NCBI RefSeq assembly: GCF_038594605.1
Contig: NZ_JBCFZM010000001.1
Location: forward strand, 620,001-684,000
Direction of reading: 5' to 3'
DNA: 64,000 nucleotides
From: Alteriqipengyuania bathyomarina_B
GTDB taxonomy: Bacteria > Pseudomonadota > Alphaproteobacteria > Sphingomonadales > Sphingomonadaceae
In this document: positions 25,783-35,462 of the stretch, one piece after another
Layout: every line of letters starts with the position of its first letter
Numbering within the stretch: position 1 is the first letter of the stretch
Made by a program: the position numbers and the translations under genes
The notes under the pieces: model-generated
Told to the model about the DNA's origin: nothing
Seen by the model: only the letters and a program-made list of their open reading frames with translations
Database searches by the model: none

Positions 25783-27117
25783 CTAGCTGGCGGCGCCGGC
25801 AGCAGCGGCAAACGCCTCGCCAAAGATGCCCAGGCCTTCGTCAATCTGCTCGTCCGAAATCGTCAGCGCGGGCAGGAAGCGGATCACGTTGCCGTACATT
25901 CCGCAGGCGAGGATGATGAGGCCGCGCTTGTGGCATTCGGCCAGCACCGCCTTGAGCAGCGCTGCGTTGGGCTTCGCCATCGATCCGTCCCGCACCAGCT
26001 CCAGCGCAATCATCGCCCCGCGGTCCGCGCGGATGTCTCCGATCAGATGGGGATATTGGCGCTGCACACCTTCAAGCGCCGTGCCGAAGCGTGCGCCGAT
26101 TGCCTGCGCGCGTTCGACCAATCCTTCCTCTTCCAGCACGTCGAGCACTGCGAGCGCCGCTGCGCAGCCGATGGGCGAGCCTGCGTAGGTGCCGCCGAGC
26201 CCGCCCGGATCGACCGCGTCCATGATCGCGGCCTTGCCGACGACGCCCGCAATCGGGAAGCCGCCCGCCATGCCCTTGGCCATCGTCATCAGATCGGGCT
26301 CGATGCCCGCATATTCGCTCGCGAACATCTTGCCGGTGCGCCCGAAACCGGTCTGAACTTCGTCGGCGATCAGCACGATGCCGTGCTCATCGCAAATCTC
26401 GCGCAGACGGCGCAGCCATGCGGTCGGGGCAGGATAGAACCCGCCCTCGCCCTGCACCGGCTCGAGAATCATCGCCGCACAATCGGCCGGGTCGAGATCG
26501 GTGCGGAAGAGCGTGTCGAGCGCCTTGAGCGATGCCTCATCGGAAATGCCGTGGCCCGCGATAGGATAGGGCGCGCGGTAGATTTCGCCCGGAAACGGGC
26601 CGAACCGTGTCTTGTAGGGGGCGACCTTGCCCGTCAGGCCGAGCGTCATCATCGTGCGCCCGTGATAGCCACCATCGAAGGCGACGATCCCGCGCCTGCC
26701 GGTGTGCGAGCGCGCGATCTTGATCGCGTTCTCGACCGCCTCGGCGCCGGTTGTGACGAACATCGTCTTTTTGGGTGTATCGCCCGGGGCGAGCGTATTC
26801 AGCCGCTCGGCCAGCTCGACCGCGCTCGCATAGGGCGTGATCATGATGCAGCTATGGCTGAGATGGTCGAGCTGCTTCGCGACCGCGCTCTTCACTTTGG
26901 GGTGGAGGTGGCCGGTGTTGACCACCGCGATGCCGGTCCCGAAATCGAGATAGCGCTTGCCCTCGACATCCCAGACCTCGGAGCCTTCGGCGCGGTCGAT
27001 GAAGATCGGCGCGAGATTGCCCTCGCCGCGCGCCATGGCCGCATCCTTGCGCTCCTGCCATTGCGCGTTGCCGACGACTTCTGCCTTCACCGCGTCCTGT
27101 GCGAGCGTAGCGCTCAT
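25783..27117 (-). CDS. gabT: Class III aminotransferase, 4-aminobutyrate type
   Basis: 444 residues, PLP-dependent fold type I. It moves the amino group of GABA or a similar omega-amino acid to 2-oxoglutarate. Visible motifs are FVTTGAEAVENAIKIAR, GGYHGRT, LIADEVQTGFGRTGK with the PLP-binding region, and the Schiff-base lysine in MAKGMAGGFPIAG. The ATG overlaps the dehydrogenase stop by 4 bp, so the two steps (amino acid to semialdehyde to acid) are coupled. It is the last gene of the catabolic cluster. True substrate may differ from GABA (5-aminovalerate, 6-aminohexanoate). Confidence 0.9.
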   Translation of the reverse strand: MSATLAQDAVKAEVVGNAQWQERKDAAMARGEGNLAPIFIDRAEGSEVWDVEGKRYLDFGTGIAVVNTGHLHPKVKSAVAKQLDHLSHSCIMITPYASAVELAERLNTLAPGDTPKKTMFVTTGAEAVENAIKIARSHTGRRGIVAFDGGYHGRTMMTLGLTGKVAPYKTRFGPFPGEIYRAPYPIAGHGISDEASLKALDTLFRTDLDPADCAAMILEPVQGEGGFYPAPTAWLRRLREICDEHGIVLIADEVQTGFGRTGKMFASEYAGIEPDLMTMAKGMAGGFPIAGVVGKAAIMDAVDPGGLGGTYAGSPIGCAAALAVLDVLEEEGLVERAQAIGARFGTALEGVQRQYPHLIGDIRADRGAMIALELVRDGSMAKPNAALLKAVLAECHKRGLIILACGMYGNVIRFLPALTISDEQIDEGLGIFGEAFAAAAGAAS

Positions 27118-28583
27118 GCCGAAAGCCCTCCCATGCGAATATATTTCATTTCGAGATAATCCTCGATCCCGTGGCGCGAGCCTTCGCGCCCCATGCCCGA
27201 TTGCTTAATCCCGCCGAACGGCGCGGCGACCGACGAGATGATCCCTTCGTTGAGGCCCACCATTCCGTATTCGAGCGCATCGCTCATCCGCCAGGCGCGC
27301 CCCAGATCGCGGGTGTAGCAATAGGCGGCGAGGCCGTAGGGCGTGTCATTGGCCGCCGCGACGACCTCTGCTTCGGTATCGAATACGATGATCGGCGCTA
27401 CGGGTCCGAAGATTTCCTCGCGCACGATGCTCGCATCGCGGGCGACGTCCGCCACCACGGTCGGCTCGAAGAACAGGCCGTCCTTGTTCGCCCCGCCTGT
27501 TTCGATGCGGGCACCGCCCGCGACGGCTTCTGCGAGCAGACGCGAAACCTTGTCGAGCGCCGCCTGATTGATCAGCGGGCCGACCTCGGTTCCGTCCTCC
27601 GCCCCATCGCCAACCTTGAGCGCGCGGACCCGCTCGACCAGCTTGGCGCAGAAGGCGTCGTAGATGCCCCGTTGCACATAGAAGCGATTGGCGCACACGC
27701 AGGTCTGGCCTGCGTTGCGGTATTTCGATGCCATGGCCCCGTCGACCGCCGCATCCAGATCGGCATCGGCAAACACGATGAAAGGCGCATTGCCGCCAAG
27801 CTCCATCGAGGTCCGCTTCACCGTGCCCGCGCATTGCGCGAGCAGCTCGCGGCCGACCCCGGTCGATCCGGTGAAGGAGAGTTTGCGCACCACCTCGCTC
27901 TCGGTCAGCGCGCGGCCCACGTCGCCTGCGTTGCTGGTGGGGACCACGTTGAACACGCCCGCAGGCACGCCCGCCTGAATCGCCAGGTGCGCGGCGGCGA
28001 TGGCCGAGAGAGGCGTGTCTTCTGCCGGTTTCGCGACCATCGTGCACCCCGCTGCAAGTGCAGGAGCAACCTTGCGCATCAGCATGGCATTGGGGAAGTT
28101 CCACGGCGTGATCGCCGCGCATACGCCCACAGGCTCGCGCGTCACGAAGGCTCTTGCGCCGCCGACGGGCGCGGGAATGATCTCGCCATAAACCCGCTCG
28201 GCCTCCTCGGCGAACCACTTGATGTAGCCAGCGCCGTAGCGCACCTCGCCCAAGGCTTCGGGCAGGGGCTTGCCCATTTCCGCCGTGATGAGGCGAGCGA
28301 GCGCGTCTTCCTCGGCGATCATCAGGTCGTACCAGCGGCGCAGGATCGCGCCCCGGTCCGCTGCCGGGCGTGCGCGCCACTCCGGCAGAGCGCGATGGGC
28401 CGCGTCGATCGCCGCGAGCGCATCCTCGTGCGAGCAATCTGCCACCGATGCGATCACCTTCCCATTGGCGGGATTGAGGACCGCGAAAGTCTCGCCGCCC
28501 GACGCAGCGCGCGGCTCCCCGTCGACGAGGGCCTGCCAGCTATGCTCCTCGGTGCTGAAAAATCGCGGCATGTCGTTCATCAT
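27114..28583 (-). CDS. gabD: Succinate-semialdehyde-type NAD(P) aldehyde dehydrogenase
   Basis: 489 residues from the chosen start. It oxidises the semialdehyde made by the neighbouring aminotransferase. Motifs: TPWNFPNAM, FTGSTGVGREL (cofactor loop), catalytic Glu in MELGGNAPF and catalytic Cys in NAGQTCVCANRF. ATG at 28583 (or the adjacent ATG at 28580) is chosen because AGGGAG lies just upstream; a farther start at 28610 lacks this. An inverted repeat 49 bp upstream may add separate control of gabD-gabT. Confidence 0.9.
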   Translation of the reverse strand: MMNDMPRFFSTEEHSWQALVDGEPRAASGGETFAVLNPANGKVIASVADCSHEDALAAIDAAHRALPEWRARPAADRGAILRRWYDLMIAEEDALARLITAEMGKPLPEALGEVRYGAGYIKWFAEEAERVYGEIIPAPVGGARAFVTREPVGVCAAITPWNFPNAMLMRKVAPALAAGCTMVAKPAEDTPLSAIAAAHLAIQAGVPAGVFNVVPTSNAGDVGRALTESEVVRKLSFTGSTGVGRELLAQCAGTVKRTSMELGGNAPFIVFADADLDAAVDGAMASKYRNAGQTCVCANRFYVQRGIYDAFCAKLVERVRALKVGDGAEDGTEVGPLINQAALDKVSRLLAEAVAGGARIETGGANKDGLFFEPTVVADVARDASIVREEIFGPVAPIIVFDTEAEVVAAANDTPYGLAAYCYTRDLGRAWRMSDALEYGMVGLNEGIISSVAAPFGGIKQSGMGREGSRHGIEDYLEMKYIRMGGLSA

Positions 28584-28631
28584 TCGCTCCCTGTTCGCCT
28601 GAAATCCCACTCAGGGCGCGCAGGTGATAGG

Positions 28632-28654
28632 TCCAGAATTTCTCGAAATCTGGA
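28632..28654. promoter_or_regulatory. Inverted repeat upstream of gabD
   Basis: TCCAGA-A-TTTC and GAAA-TCTGGA form an almost perfect palindrome around TC. It is followed on the plus strand by GGAGCCAGTT, close to the AGAGCCAGTT boxes at 36421. It may be an internal operator for gabDT, or an RNA hairpin after the transporter gene; no T-run follows on the minus strand. Confidence 0.4.
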
Positions 28655-28659
28655 GCCAG

Positions 28660-29829
28660 TTATACACTCTTGCTCCGGTCGAGCGATCGTGCCGGAAGCA
28701 GCATGACGACTGCGCTCAGAACAAAGGTGGCGATGGCGACATTGATGAGCAGCCCGTAATCGCCCCCGCTGCCGAGCAGCTGCCCGGCGACGAGCGGGCC
28801 CGATGCAAGCCCGACCTTCGAGACGAAGCCCGCCGCCGCCGCCGTCCGTCCTGCCCCGTCGAATTGCGATGCCATGCCCAGCAGGTACGCCATCACCATG
28901 CCCCAGGTGATCCCGGTGCCACAGTTGGCGATCAGATATGCCGCCGGATGCGCGCTCCAGTGGAAGATGGCGGTGCCGCCGAGCGTCAGCAGCATGACCA
29001 GCGCCAGTGGCAGGAAACGCCCGAACCTGGTCCCGATCACGATCACGCAGAGTGGCCCCAGCAGCGCGACCCACGTTGCCAGCCCCAGCGCATAGCTGGT
29101 GTAGGTCCGGTCGAGATCATAGGCGAGGCCGAGCCGGAAGATATAGGCCAGCAACCCCATGTTCGCGGCCTGGAAGAGGAAGATGGCGAGGAGCGTGAGG
29201 ACGAGCGGACCCCATTCCACTTTGCCGGTGCCCAGCGTCGTGGTCGGCTTGGGCGGGAAGGCGGGCAGGAAGACCAGCATCACCAGACTGGCGAAGCTGA
29301 ACAGCGCGAGCGCAATGAACAGCGCCTGCGTGCCATAGATAGGGACCAGCTGCGGCAGGGTCATGACGCCCAGCCCGCCGAGTCCGAACTGGACGAACAG
29401 CAGGATGCCGAAGGTCCGGTCGGCCTGCGCGGTGCGGGCGATGACGCCGAATGCGATCCCGACCAGCATCCCGCCCACCAGTCCGTGGAAGGCCCGCACG
29501 GCCAGCAGCGCGTTGGCACTTTCAATCGGCATCGAGACCAGATCGAGCGCAATCAGCACGATCAGCAGGGTGTAGGCTGCCGGACGCCAGGGCACGATCT
29601 TGATCAGCACCACCGATATCAGCGCGCCCACCGACGCGCCGTAGATATTGGCCGACCCGATCAGGCCTGCCTGGCTTTCGCTCAGGCCCAGCCCGGTGAT
29701 CAGCCCGTCGACGATGGCCGCCATGATGTTGACGTAGAACAGCCCCGCCGTCGCGAGGAAGCTGAGCATGATCCCGGCGAGGAGGCCTGCCGGATCGACC
29801 TTCATTCTGGTGCGTGTCGCGGCGCTCAT
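28660..29829 (-). CDS. MFS transporter
   Basis: 389 residues with about twelve hydrophobic segments and the six-plus-six layout of the major facilitator superfamily (GLLAGIMLSFLATAGLFYV at the N-terminus; FHGLVGGMLVGIAFGV). ATG at 29829 is chosen over an upstream extension because that extension runs antisense-like through the hydrolase gene and is Arg-rich, and because this ATG overlaps the hydrolase stop by 4 bp. It probably moves the pathway substrate or product across the inner membrane. Substrate not readable from sequence. Confidence 0.88.
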   Translation of the reverse strand: MSAATRTRMKVDPAGLLAGIMLSFLATAGLFYVNIMAAIVDGLITGLGLSESQAGLIGSANIYGASVGALISVVLIKIVPWRPAAYTLLIVLIALDLVSMPIESANALLAVRAFHGLVGGMLVGIAFGVIARTAQADRTFGILLFVQFGLGGLGVMTLPQLVPIYGTQALFIALALFSFASLVMLVFLPAFPPKPTTTLGTGKVEWGPLVLTLLAIFLFQAANMGLLAYIFRLGLAYDLDRTYTSYALGLATWVALLGPLCVIVIGTRFGRFLPLALVMLLTLGGTAIFHWSAHPAAYLIANCGTGITWGMVMAYLLGMASQFDGAGRTAAAAGFVSKVGLASGPLVAGQLLGSGGDYGLLINVAIATFVLSAVVMLLPARSLDRSKSV

Positions 29830-31481
29830 TTGGTGTCCCCACACAGCGGAAATCGTTGATGAATGGCCTTCGCCGACGCGCCCCAGCGGTAGGTTCCGCC
29901 GTCGCTGACATGCCAGTAGAGTCTCTCGTCCGGCAGGAAGGCCGCGGCGAGCCCTCCGAAGCCCGACATCAGCGGGATCCACTGGTCGCTTTCGCACCCG
30001 AGGTACGGCCCCGCATTCCACGCCCAGAACCCGTTGCGGTAACGCTGATCATCGCTCGCCGCGCGCAGGCCATAGGGCGGCTCGCCGTGTTGCAGAGCCT
30101 CGCCCAGCATGGCGGGATCGAGAAACACCTCGCCACCAATCGTGCCGCCGCGCTGGAGGAAGGCGGCGATCCGGGCGAGATCGGCGCGGGTCAGATACAG
30201 GCCCCAGCCCGAGAACGGAATCGCGCTTTCGTCATAGGTGCGGCGCGGGGCCTCCATCAGTGCCGAAAGACCAAGCTCACGCCAGATCGGCGCGAGCAGA
30301 TCGGTCTGCAGATCGGCGGCCGCATCCTGACGCTCGGTGCGTAAAATCGCGGTCATGGCGGTGCCCGCGATGTAGGTGTCGGCAGTGCGATAGACAAAAC
30401 GGGTGCCCGGACCGGCGCGGCGACCGAAGGCCTTACAGGCGATCAGGATCTTGCCCGGATGATCCTCGACCAGGAAGAACTTCTGCATCGCAGCAGAGCC
30501 TTCGTCCACCTCGTGCCGGCGGCTGTTGTAGTGGCCCGAGGCCATGTTGAGGACGTTCGACACCGTGACGTCGCCCCAGTCATCGGCATCGCAGCCGCCG
30601 ACATAGGGGGCGATCTTGCGCTTCATCGAACCGGGATAGAGCTGTTCGAGCCGCATCGCGCCAATGCCCGCGAAGACCGACTTGGCCCAACTGTACGAAG
30701 GAATTACCAGCTCCGCGCAAAACGGATAGGCGCCCGCGCGGGTCGGACAGTCGGACACGTAATGCGTGCCGCCCAGCACGGTGCCGTAGGCAGTCAGCGC
30801 CTCTGCGGGGACCTGATCTTTAGACGCGAGGCGGTCGGCAAAGGGCAGCGTGCTCACTGGCATTTCGGGCAGGCGCGCCGCGCGTTCGCGCTTGTCGGCG
30901 GCGATGACGGCTGCCGCATTTGGAATCTCGGTAGCGGTGAAAAGCGCAGCGAGCTCCGCGCGCATGTCGAACTGCAGATAGGCGCAGGTCTCGCCGGCGA
31001 TCTGGAAATCGGCGGGCTCGTCGGGTTCTGAAAGATTCATCTTGAGCAGCCCGTTATGGACGCAATTCGCATTCCGCTCGGTCAGCGCCACGGGCAGCGA
31101 TAGCCACGCGATCCCCTCGGCATCGCTCCACGCCGTGCCGGGCTGGACGATCCATTCCCAGTGGGGATGCTCTCCGCGGATCGGCCCGCGCTGCACCGGG
31201 ATGATGCGCGTTCCATCCTGCACCAGATCGACCCGGAGCGGCGGGATCATATCGAGTTGCAGGGCCTTGCGGTCGATCCTGAAGCTGTTGGTGTGCAGGT
31301 CGAACAGGTCGGCCTCGGCTCCGTCGATCACCAGAGTGCCCTCGATCGCTGCGTCTGGCGCAATCGGGTCCTCGGGCGGGGCGAAGAAGGAGGTCGGCAA
31401 CAATTCACTGCCGGACGCAAAGGCCGCGCCGGGAAGCAAAAGCACCATGCAGACAAGGATGATCTTCAGCTTCGAAATCAT
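29826..31481 (-). CDS. Exported serine hydrolase, class C beta-lactamase-like
   Basis: 551 residues with a signal peptide (ISKLKIILVCMVLLLPGAAFA). The C-terminal two thirds resemble the beta-lactamase/esterase/6-aminohexanoate-dimer hydrolase fold, with SYSWAKSVFAG supplying the S-x-x-K nucleophile motif near residue 256 and VSNVLNMASGHYNSR following. The N-terminal 200 residues are a beta-rich domain of unknown kind. Likely periplasmic cleavage of an ester or amide before import. ATG at 31481 matches the signal peptide and overlaps the sulfotransferase stop by 4 bp. Confidence 0.8.
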   Translation of the reverse strand: MISKLKIILVCMVLLLPGAAFASGSELLPTSFFAPPEDPIAPDAAIEGTLVIDGAEADLFDLHTNSFRIDRKALQLDMIPPLRVDLVQDGTRIIPVQRGPIRGEHPHWEWIVQPGTAWSDAEGIAWLSLPVALTERNANCVHNGLLKMNLSEPDEPADFQIAGETCAYLQFDMRAELAALFTATEIPNAAAVIAADKRERAARLPEMPVSTLPFADRLASKDQVPAEALTAYGTVLGGTHYVSDCPTRAGAYPFCAELVIPSYSWAKSVFAGIGAMRLEQLYPGSMKRKIAPYVGGCDADDWGDVTVSNVLNMASGHYNSRRHEVDEGSAAMQKFFLVEDHPGKILIACKAFGRRAGPGTRFVYRTADTYIAGTAMTAILRTERQDAAADLQTDLLAPIWRELGLSALMEAPRRTYDESAIPFSGWGLYLTRADLARIAAFLQRGGTIGGEVFLDPAMLGEALQHGEPPYGLRAASDDQRYRNGFWAWNAGPYLGCESDQWIPLMSGFGGLAAAFLPDERLYWHVSDGGTYRWGASAKAIHQRFPLCGDTK

Positions 31482-33049
31482 GCGATCACCCCTGCCTGCG
31501 ACAATGCGTCGACCAGTCGCTTGAATTGCTCTTTGTGGCGCCGCCAGGCACCGACCGACCGATTGTGGATTGGTTGGCGGACCTGCACCGCGCTGGCCGT
31601 GGCCGAGGGCGAGCTGGCTTGGTGGAAGTCGAGCACGCGCTCGTCCCAATCGAGCCCCGCTGCATCGAGCAAACGCCGGCTCTCGCCCTCCTGATCGGCC
31701 ACCAGATCTTCGTAACGCACGTGGTGAATGCGATCTTCCAGCAGTGCATCCCAATGCGCCATCAAGCGATGTTTCGCGATCAGATATTCGGCAATGTCGT
31801 CGAGCGAGTAGGCGAAGGGATATCCCATGCGGAACAGCGTCTTGTAGACGGCAAAGGCAATATCCATCGGATCGCGCTCGACGCTGACAATGGTCGCATT
31901 GGGCAGCGCCTGCGCGATGATGCCGAGATACAGGAAATTGAGCGGCGTCTTGTCCACGGTGCGGGCTGCCTCGGGCGCACGCCAGCCCATCCGCTGCGCA
32001 TAGTTGGCACCGATCGCGCTTGCCGGGCCGCGATGCGATTTCTCGATCAGCTCGCGTTTCGAGCCGACGGCGCCGGTTTCTTCCATAATCGCGAGCGCGA
32101 GGTCGTTGACCTCACCCACGCTCGCAACATCGGGATGGCTGGCGAAAATGCGGTCGACCAGCGTGGTGCCCGAGCGCGGCATGCCGACCACGAAGATCGG
32201 CGCGGCATCGGTGTGGCCCTCCTCATCCCCGCCGCTCTCTGACGAACACGCCGCAATCTGGCGCATCGCTTCGGCATCGTCCTGTACGCGATATTGTATC
32301 GCCCGCCTGCGCAGCGCGTTGCCGTGCTGCAGGGCCTGCCAGCTCTCCCGGTGGTGACCCAGGTCCTCCAGTTCCTTGGCAAACGCGAAATGCACCGCAA
32401 ACGCGTCGCGCTGGCCCTGCATCTGTGGGAGGATTCGCGTCAGCTCGTCGAGGTTGTTCTGCTCGGCCGATTGCGTTCGCAGGGTCGAGAGGTTGTAGCG
32501 GGCATCGCCGTCGAGCGGCCGGGCCTTCAGCACCGCCCGAAGATTGTCCTCGGCCAGCCCGAAGTCTCCCAGAGCGACCTGCGCGGCGGCGAGATTGAAA
32601 CGGTATCGCGGATGCGCGGGCTCTGCATCGCAGGCGCGGAGCAACAGGTTCGCCGCGAGCTGGTAGTCGGCAATCTGCGTGGCCGTCTGCGCCAGTGCAT
32701 CGAGCCGCCCGGCCCCGATCGCCGGATCGTCCGACAATTGGGCAATGCGCTCCCTTGCGGTCGGGATATCACCCCGCAGGACCAGGGCTTCGAGTTCAAG
32801 ATTCTGCGCGCGGGCGTCTTCCGGCGAGGCCTTGCGCGCCATCGCGGCGCTGCGCACCATTGCCACAAAGTCGCTCTGCCGCTGGTAGGGGCGGGCGAGC
32901 ACGGTCCATTCGGTCGTGCCGCCCTGCCCCGTCGCCAGCGCCGTTTCCAGCATCGCGGCAGCTTTCACCGGATCCCCCTTCTCGAGCAGGACCACCGCTT
33001 TGCGCGTTGCCGCGGCCAACCGATGTTGCTGCTCGAGAGAGGTCTCCAT
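31478..33049 (-). CDS. TPR-sulfotransferase
   Basis: 523 residues. The first 230 residues are TPR-like helix pairs (EKGDPVKAAAMLETALATGQ; LGDFGLAEDNLRAVLKARP). From about residue 280 a sulfotransferase domain begins with the PAPS-binding loop FVVGMPRSGTTLVDRIFASH, followed by VDKTPLNFLYLG and a VERDPMDIAFAVYK 3'-phosphate motif. It lies directly next to a TonB receptor gene, an arrangement I have seen repeatedly in sphingomonads. Its target is unknown; modification of a small molecule or of a receptor-associated protein are both possible. Confidence 0.85.
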   Translation of the reverse strand: METSLEQQHRLAAATRKAVVLLEKGDPVKAAAMLETALATGQGGTTEWTVLARPYQRQSDFVAMVRSAAMARKASPEDARAQNLELEALVLRGDIPTARERIAQLSDDPAIGAGRLDALAQTATQIADYQLAANLLLRACDAEPAHPRYRFNLAAAQVALGDFGLAEDNLRAVLKARPLDGDARYNLSTLRTQSAEQNNLDELTRILPQMQGQRDAFAVHFAFAKELEDLGHHRESWQALQHGNALRRRAIQYRVQDDAEAMRQIAACSSESGGDEEGHTDAAPIFVVGMPRSGTTLVDRIFASHPDVASVGEVNDLALAIMEETGAVGSKRELIEKSHRGPASAIGANYAQRMGWRAPEAARTVDKTPLNFLYLGIIAQALPNATIVSVERDPMDIAFAVYKTLFRMGYPFAYSLDDIAEYLIAKHRLMAHWDALLEDRIHHVRYEDLVADQEGESRRLLDAAGLDWDERVLDFHQASSPSATASAVQVRQPIHNRSVGAWRRHKEQFKRLVDALSQAGVIA

Positions 33050-33064
33050 GCGTTCAGTCGACCG

Positions 33065-35449
33065 CTAGAAGGACACGGTCGCGGTCAGGCCCACGGTCCG
33101 GGGGAGCGAGATGAACTCCTTGCTCCCGTTACCGAAGTACCCGGCGGCAGGTGCGGTGCCCATGTAGGCCTCCGTAAAGACGCCGGTCACACCCTCCTCG
33201 TTGAAGATGTTCTTGATCCACGCGGCAATGGTGAGCGGCCCGTTGGATACGCTCGCGGTGGCATTGAACAGGGCGAACCCTTCCAGCGGCACGTTGAACG
33301 TCTGGCTGGTGCCAATCGCATTGCGCGTTTCGGACTGGTAGTTGCCGTCGGTGCGCAGGAACAGCGACCATGTGTCGCTGATCGGCGTATCGTAACTGAA
33401 CGCCCAGTTGATCATATGCGCGGGCGTGCCCGGCAGCCGATCGCCATCCTGCCCCAGCACGGTGCCAGCAGGCGAGAGCACATCGCCGGTAAGCTCGGCA
33501 TTCACGTAGGCATAGCCAAGCTGGTAGCGCAGGCTGTCGCCAATATAGCCGTCGACCGCCAGTTCGAGCCCGTAGGTGCGCGCGGAATCCCCGTTTCGGA
33601 CGGCGAAGAAGCCCCAGTTGGTGGTCGCCGTGTTGAGCTGCGGATCGCTCCAGTCGACATAGAACACGCTCGCATCATAGGTCACACCGCCGGTGCGGCC
33701 CTTCACGCCCGCTTCGTAGTTCACGACGCTGTCCGATGTGTAGACCTGCCATGCGGGATCTTCGGCAAAGGTGCCCGTCAGCGGCACCGCGTTGGAGCCG
33801 CCACGGCGATAGCCTTCCGACACCGTCACGTAAGCCAGCTGGTCTGTGGCGAACTTCCACGAGAGGTTGCCCTTGAACAGCACATCGTTCTCGCCGATTT
33901 CGAAATTCGCGGTCGTCGGTTCGGCGACCGAGGCATAGAGCGGGAGATCGATGAAGGTGTCATTGCTCGACTGGTTGTCGAAATAGCGCGCCCCCACGGT
34001 CAGGTCGAACGTATCGGTTGCGTGCCAGGTGACTTCGCCGAAGACCGAGACTTCCTCGAAATCCTCGTCGCGGCGGTAGGCAAAATCCTGATCGCCGGTA
34101 ACCGCACTGGCAAAGCCGGGGAATGCGGTATCCCACCAGCGCTTGAATCCGAGGAGATAGCTGCTCTGCGTGGAGACGATGTTCTGATCGCGATAGAAGC
34201 CGCCGACCACGTAGTCGATCGTCTCGTTGCCCTTGGACACGAGGCGGACCTCCTCGACGAAGGCGGAGTCCTCGTAAGTGCGCACGGCGGCTGCGGCCGG
34301 ACGCGGATAATTGTAGTAGAAGCCCAGGAAACCGGCCTGCGCATAGAAGCCGGTGTTCTCGCTCGTGCTGCCACCCGACGTGTCGTAGTATGACGTCGAA
34401 GAGGTCAGCGTTGCGAAGCCGAGGTCGATATTGGCTTCGAGCGCGACGAGATCGACTTCGCGATCCGACGGTTCGAGCTGGATCGAACCAATCTCGTTAT
34501 CCTCATAAGGATTGCCGAACCCGTCCGAGCCGACCGTCTGCGCGCGGCGACCGCCAATATCGTCTTCCTGATGGGCGTAGAGCAGCTTGGCATCGAAGTT
34601 CGCGCTCGGCTCGAACAGCATGGTCGCGCGGACCATCCATTGCTCGGCCGTGTCGGCATCTTCGACTTCGCGGTAGGACGCTGCTGGGTCGAGCACGCCG
34701 TTGGGTGCGGCCGGCAGGCCATCGCTATCGAGTTCGTAAACGTTCACGTAATCGGTGATGCCGGGGTAGTCCGCATAGGAGCCGACGACCCTGAGCGCGA
34801 GCGTGTCGCCAAGCGGTACGTTGACCACACCGTCGAGCGAGTAGCCGATCCCCGACGAGCCATCGACATGCGACAATGCGCCGCTGGCATATCCGCCGAA
34901 TTCACCGAGCACGGGATCGCGGGTGATGAAGCGCACTGTGCCGCCCAGCGAGCCGGACCCGTATAGCGTGCCCTGCGGCCCGCGCAGAACCTCGACCCGG
35001 TCGATGTCGCGCAGCATGAAATTCGCGAAGACCGGCGTTTCGTTGACGTAGGTGGAAACGGTCGCGACCGATGACGTCGCGTAATCGCCCAGCGCATTGC
35101 TGTCGACGTTGAGGCCGCGAATACGGATCTGGTTGACCGTGCCCGCATTGCGGAAGCCACGATCGACCACCGCCACACCGGGGATCGAACGGAGCAATTC
35201 GGCGCTGTCGAAGGTCTGCGCCGCCTCGATCTCGTCTCCGCTGACCGACGTGATGTTGTAAGGCACGTCGATCACGCGTTCCTGGCGGCGGGTCGCGGTG
35301 ACGGTGATGATGGGCCGCTCGCCCTCGTCCTCGGCGGCGGTTTCGTCCGCCTCGCTGGCGTCCTGTGCGTGCAGCGGAGCGACCATTGCGGTCGACGCGA
35401 GCAGCAGGCCGCCGAAGGTCGCCATGCGTATCTGTGTTCTATGAATCAT
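33065..35449 (-). CDS. TonB-dependent outer-membrane receptor
   Basis: 794 residues. It has a signal peptide (MATFGGLLLASTAMVAPLHA), a plug domain (RVIDVPYNITSVSGDEIEAA, SAELLRSIPGVAVVDRG) and a long beta-barrel ending in VGLTATVSF with the terminal Phe needed for outer-membrane assembly. ATG at 35449 fits the signal peptide. It imports a substrate using TonB energy. Position between the carbon-nitrogen hydrolase and the sulfotransferase suggests that it brings in the compound this cluster degrades. Confidence 0.92.
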   Translation of the reverse strand: MIHRTQIRMATFGGLLLASTAMVAPLHAQDASEADETAAEDEGERPIITVTATRRQERVIDVPYNITSVSGDEIEAAQTFDSAELLRSIPGVAVVDRGFRNAGTVNQIRIRGLNVDSNALGDYATSSVATVSTYVNETPVFANFMLRDIDRVEVLRGPQGTLYGSGSLGGTVRFITRDPVLGEFGGYASGALSHVDGSSGIGYSLDGVVNVPLGDTLALRVVGSYADYPGITDYVNVYELDSDGLPAAPNGVLDPAASYREVEDADTAEQWMVRATMLFEPSANFDAKLLYAHQEDDIGGRRAQTVGSDGFGNPYEDNEIGSIQLEPSDREVDLVALEANIDLGFATLTSSTSYYDTSGGSTSENTGFYAQAGFLGFYYNYPRPAAAAVRTYEDSAFVEEVRLVSKGNETIDYVVGGFYRDQNIVSTQSSYLLGFKRWWDTAFPGFASAVTGDQDFAYRRDEDFEEVSVFGEVTWHATDTFDLTVGARYFDNQSSNDTFIDLPLYASVAEPTTANFEIGENDVLFKGNLSWKFATDQLAYVTVSEGYRRGGSNAVPLTGTFAEDPAWQVYTSDSVVNYEAGVKGRTGGVTYDASVFYVDWSDPQLNTATTNWGFFAVRNGDSARTYGLELAVDGYIGDSLRYQLGYAYVNAELTGDVLSPAGTVLGQDGDRLPGTPAHMINWAFSYDTPISDTWSLFLRTDGNYQSETRNAIGTSQTFNVPLEGFALFNATASVSNGPLTIAAWIKNIFNEEGVTGVFTEAYMGTAPAAGYFGNGSKEFISLPRTVGLTATVSF

Positions 35450-35462
35450 TGTCCTGACCCCT

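Noticed and set aside
27171..34393. Long plus-strand frames opposite gabD, MFS and the TonB receptor
   Set aside because: Same antisense-shadow composition; the minus-strand genes have clear families and overlapping starts and stops.
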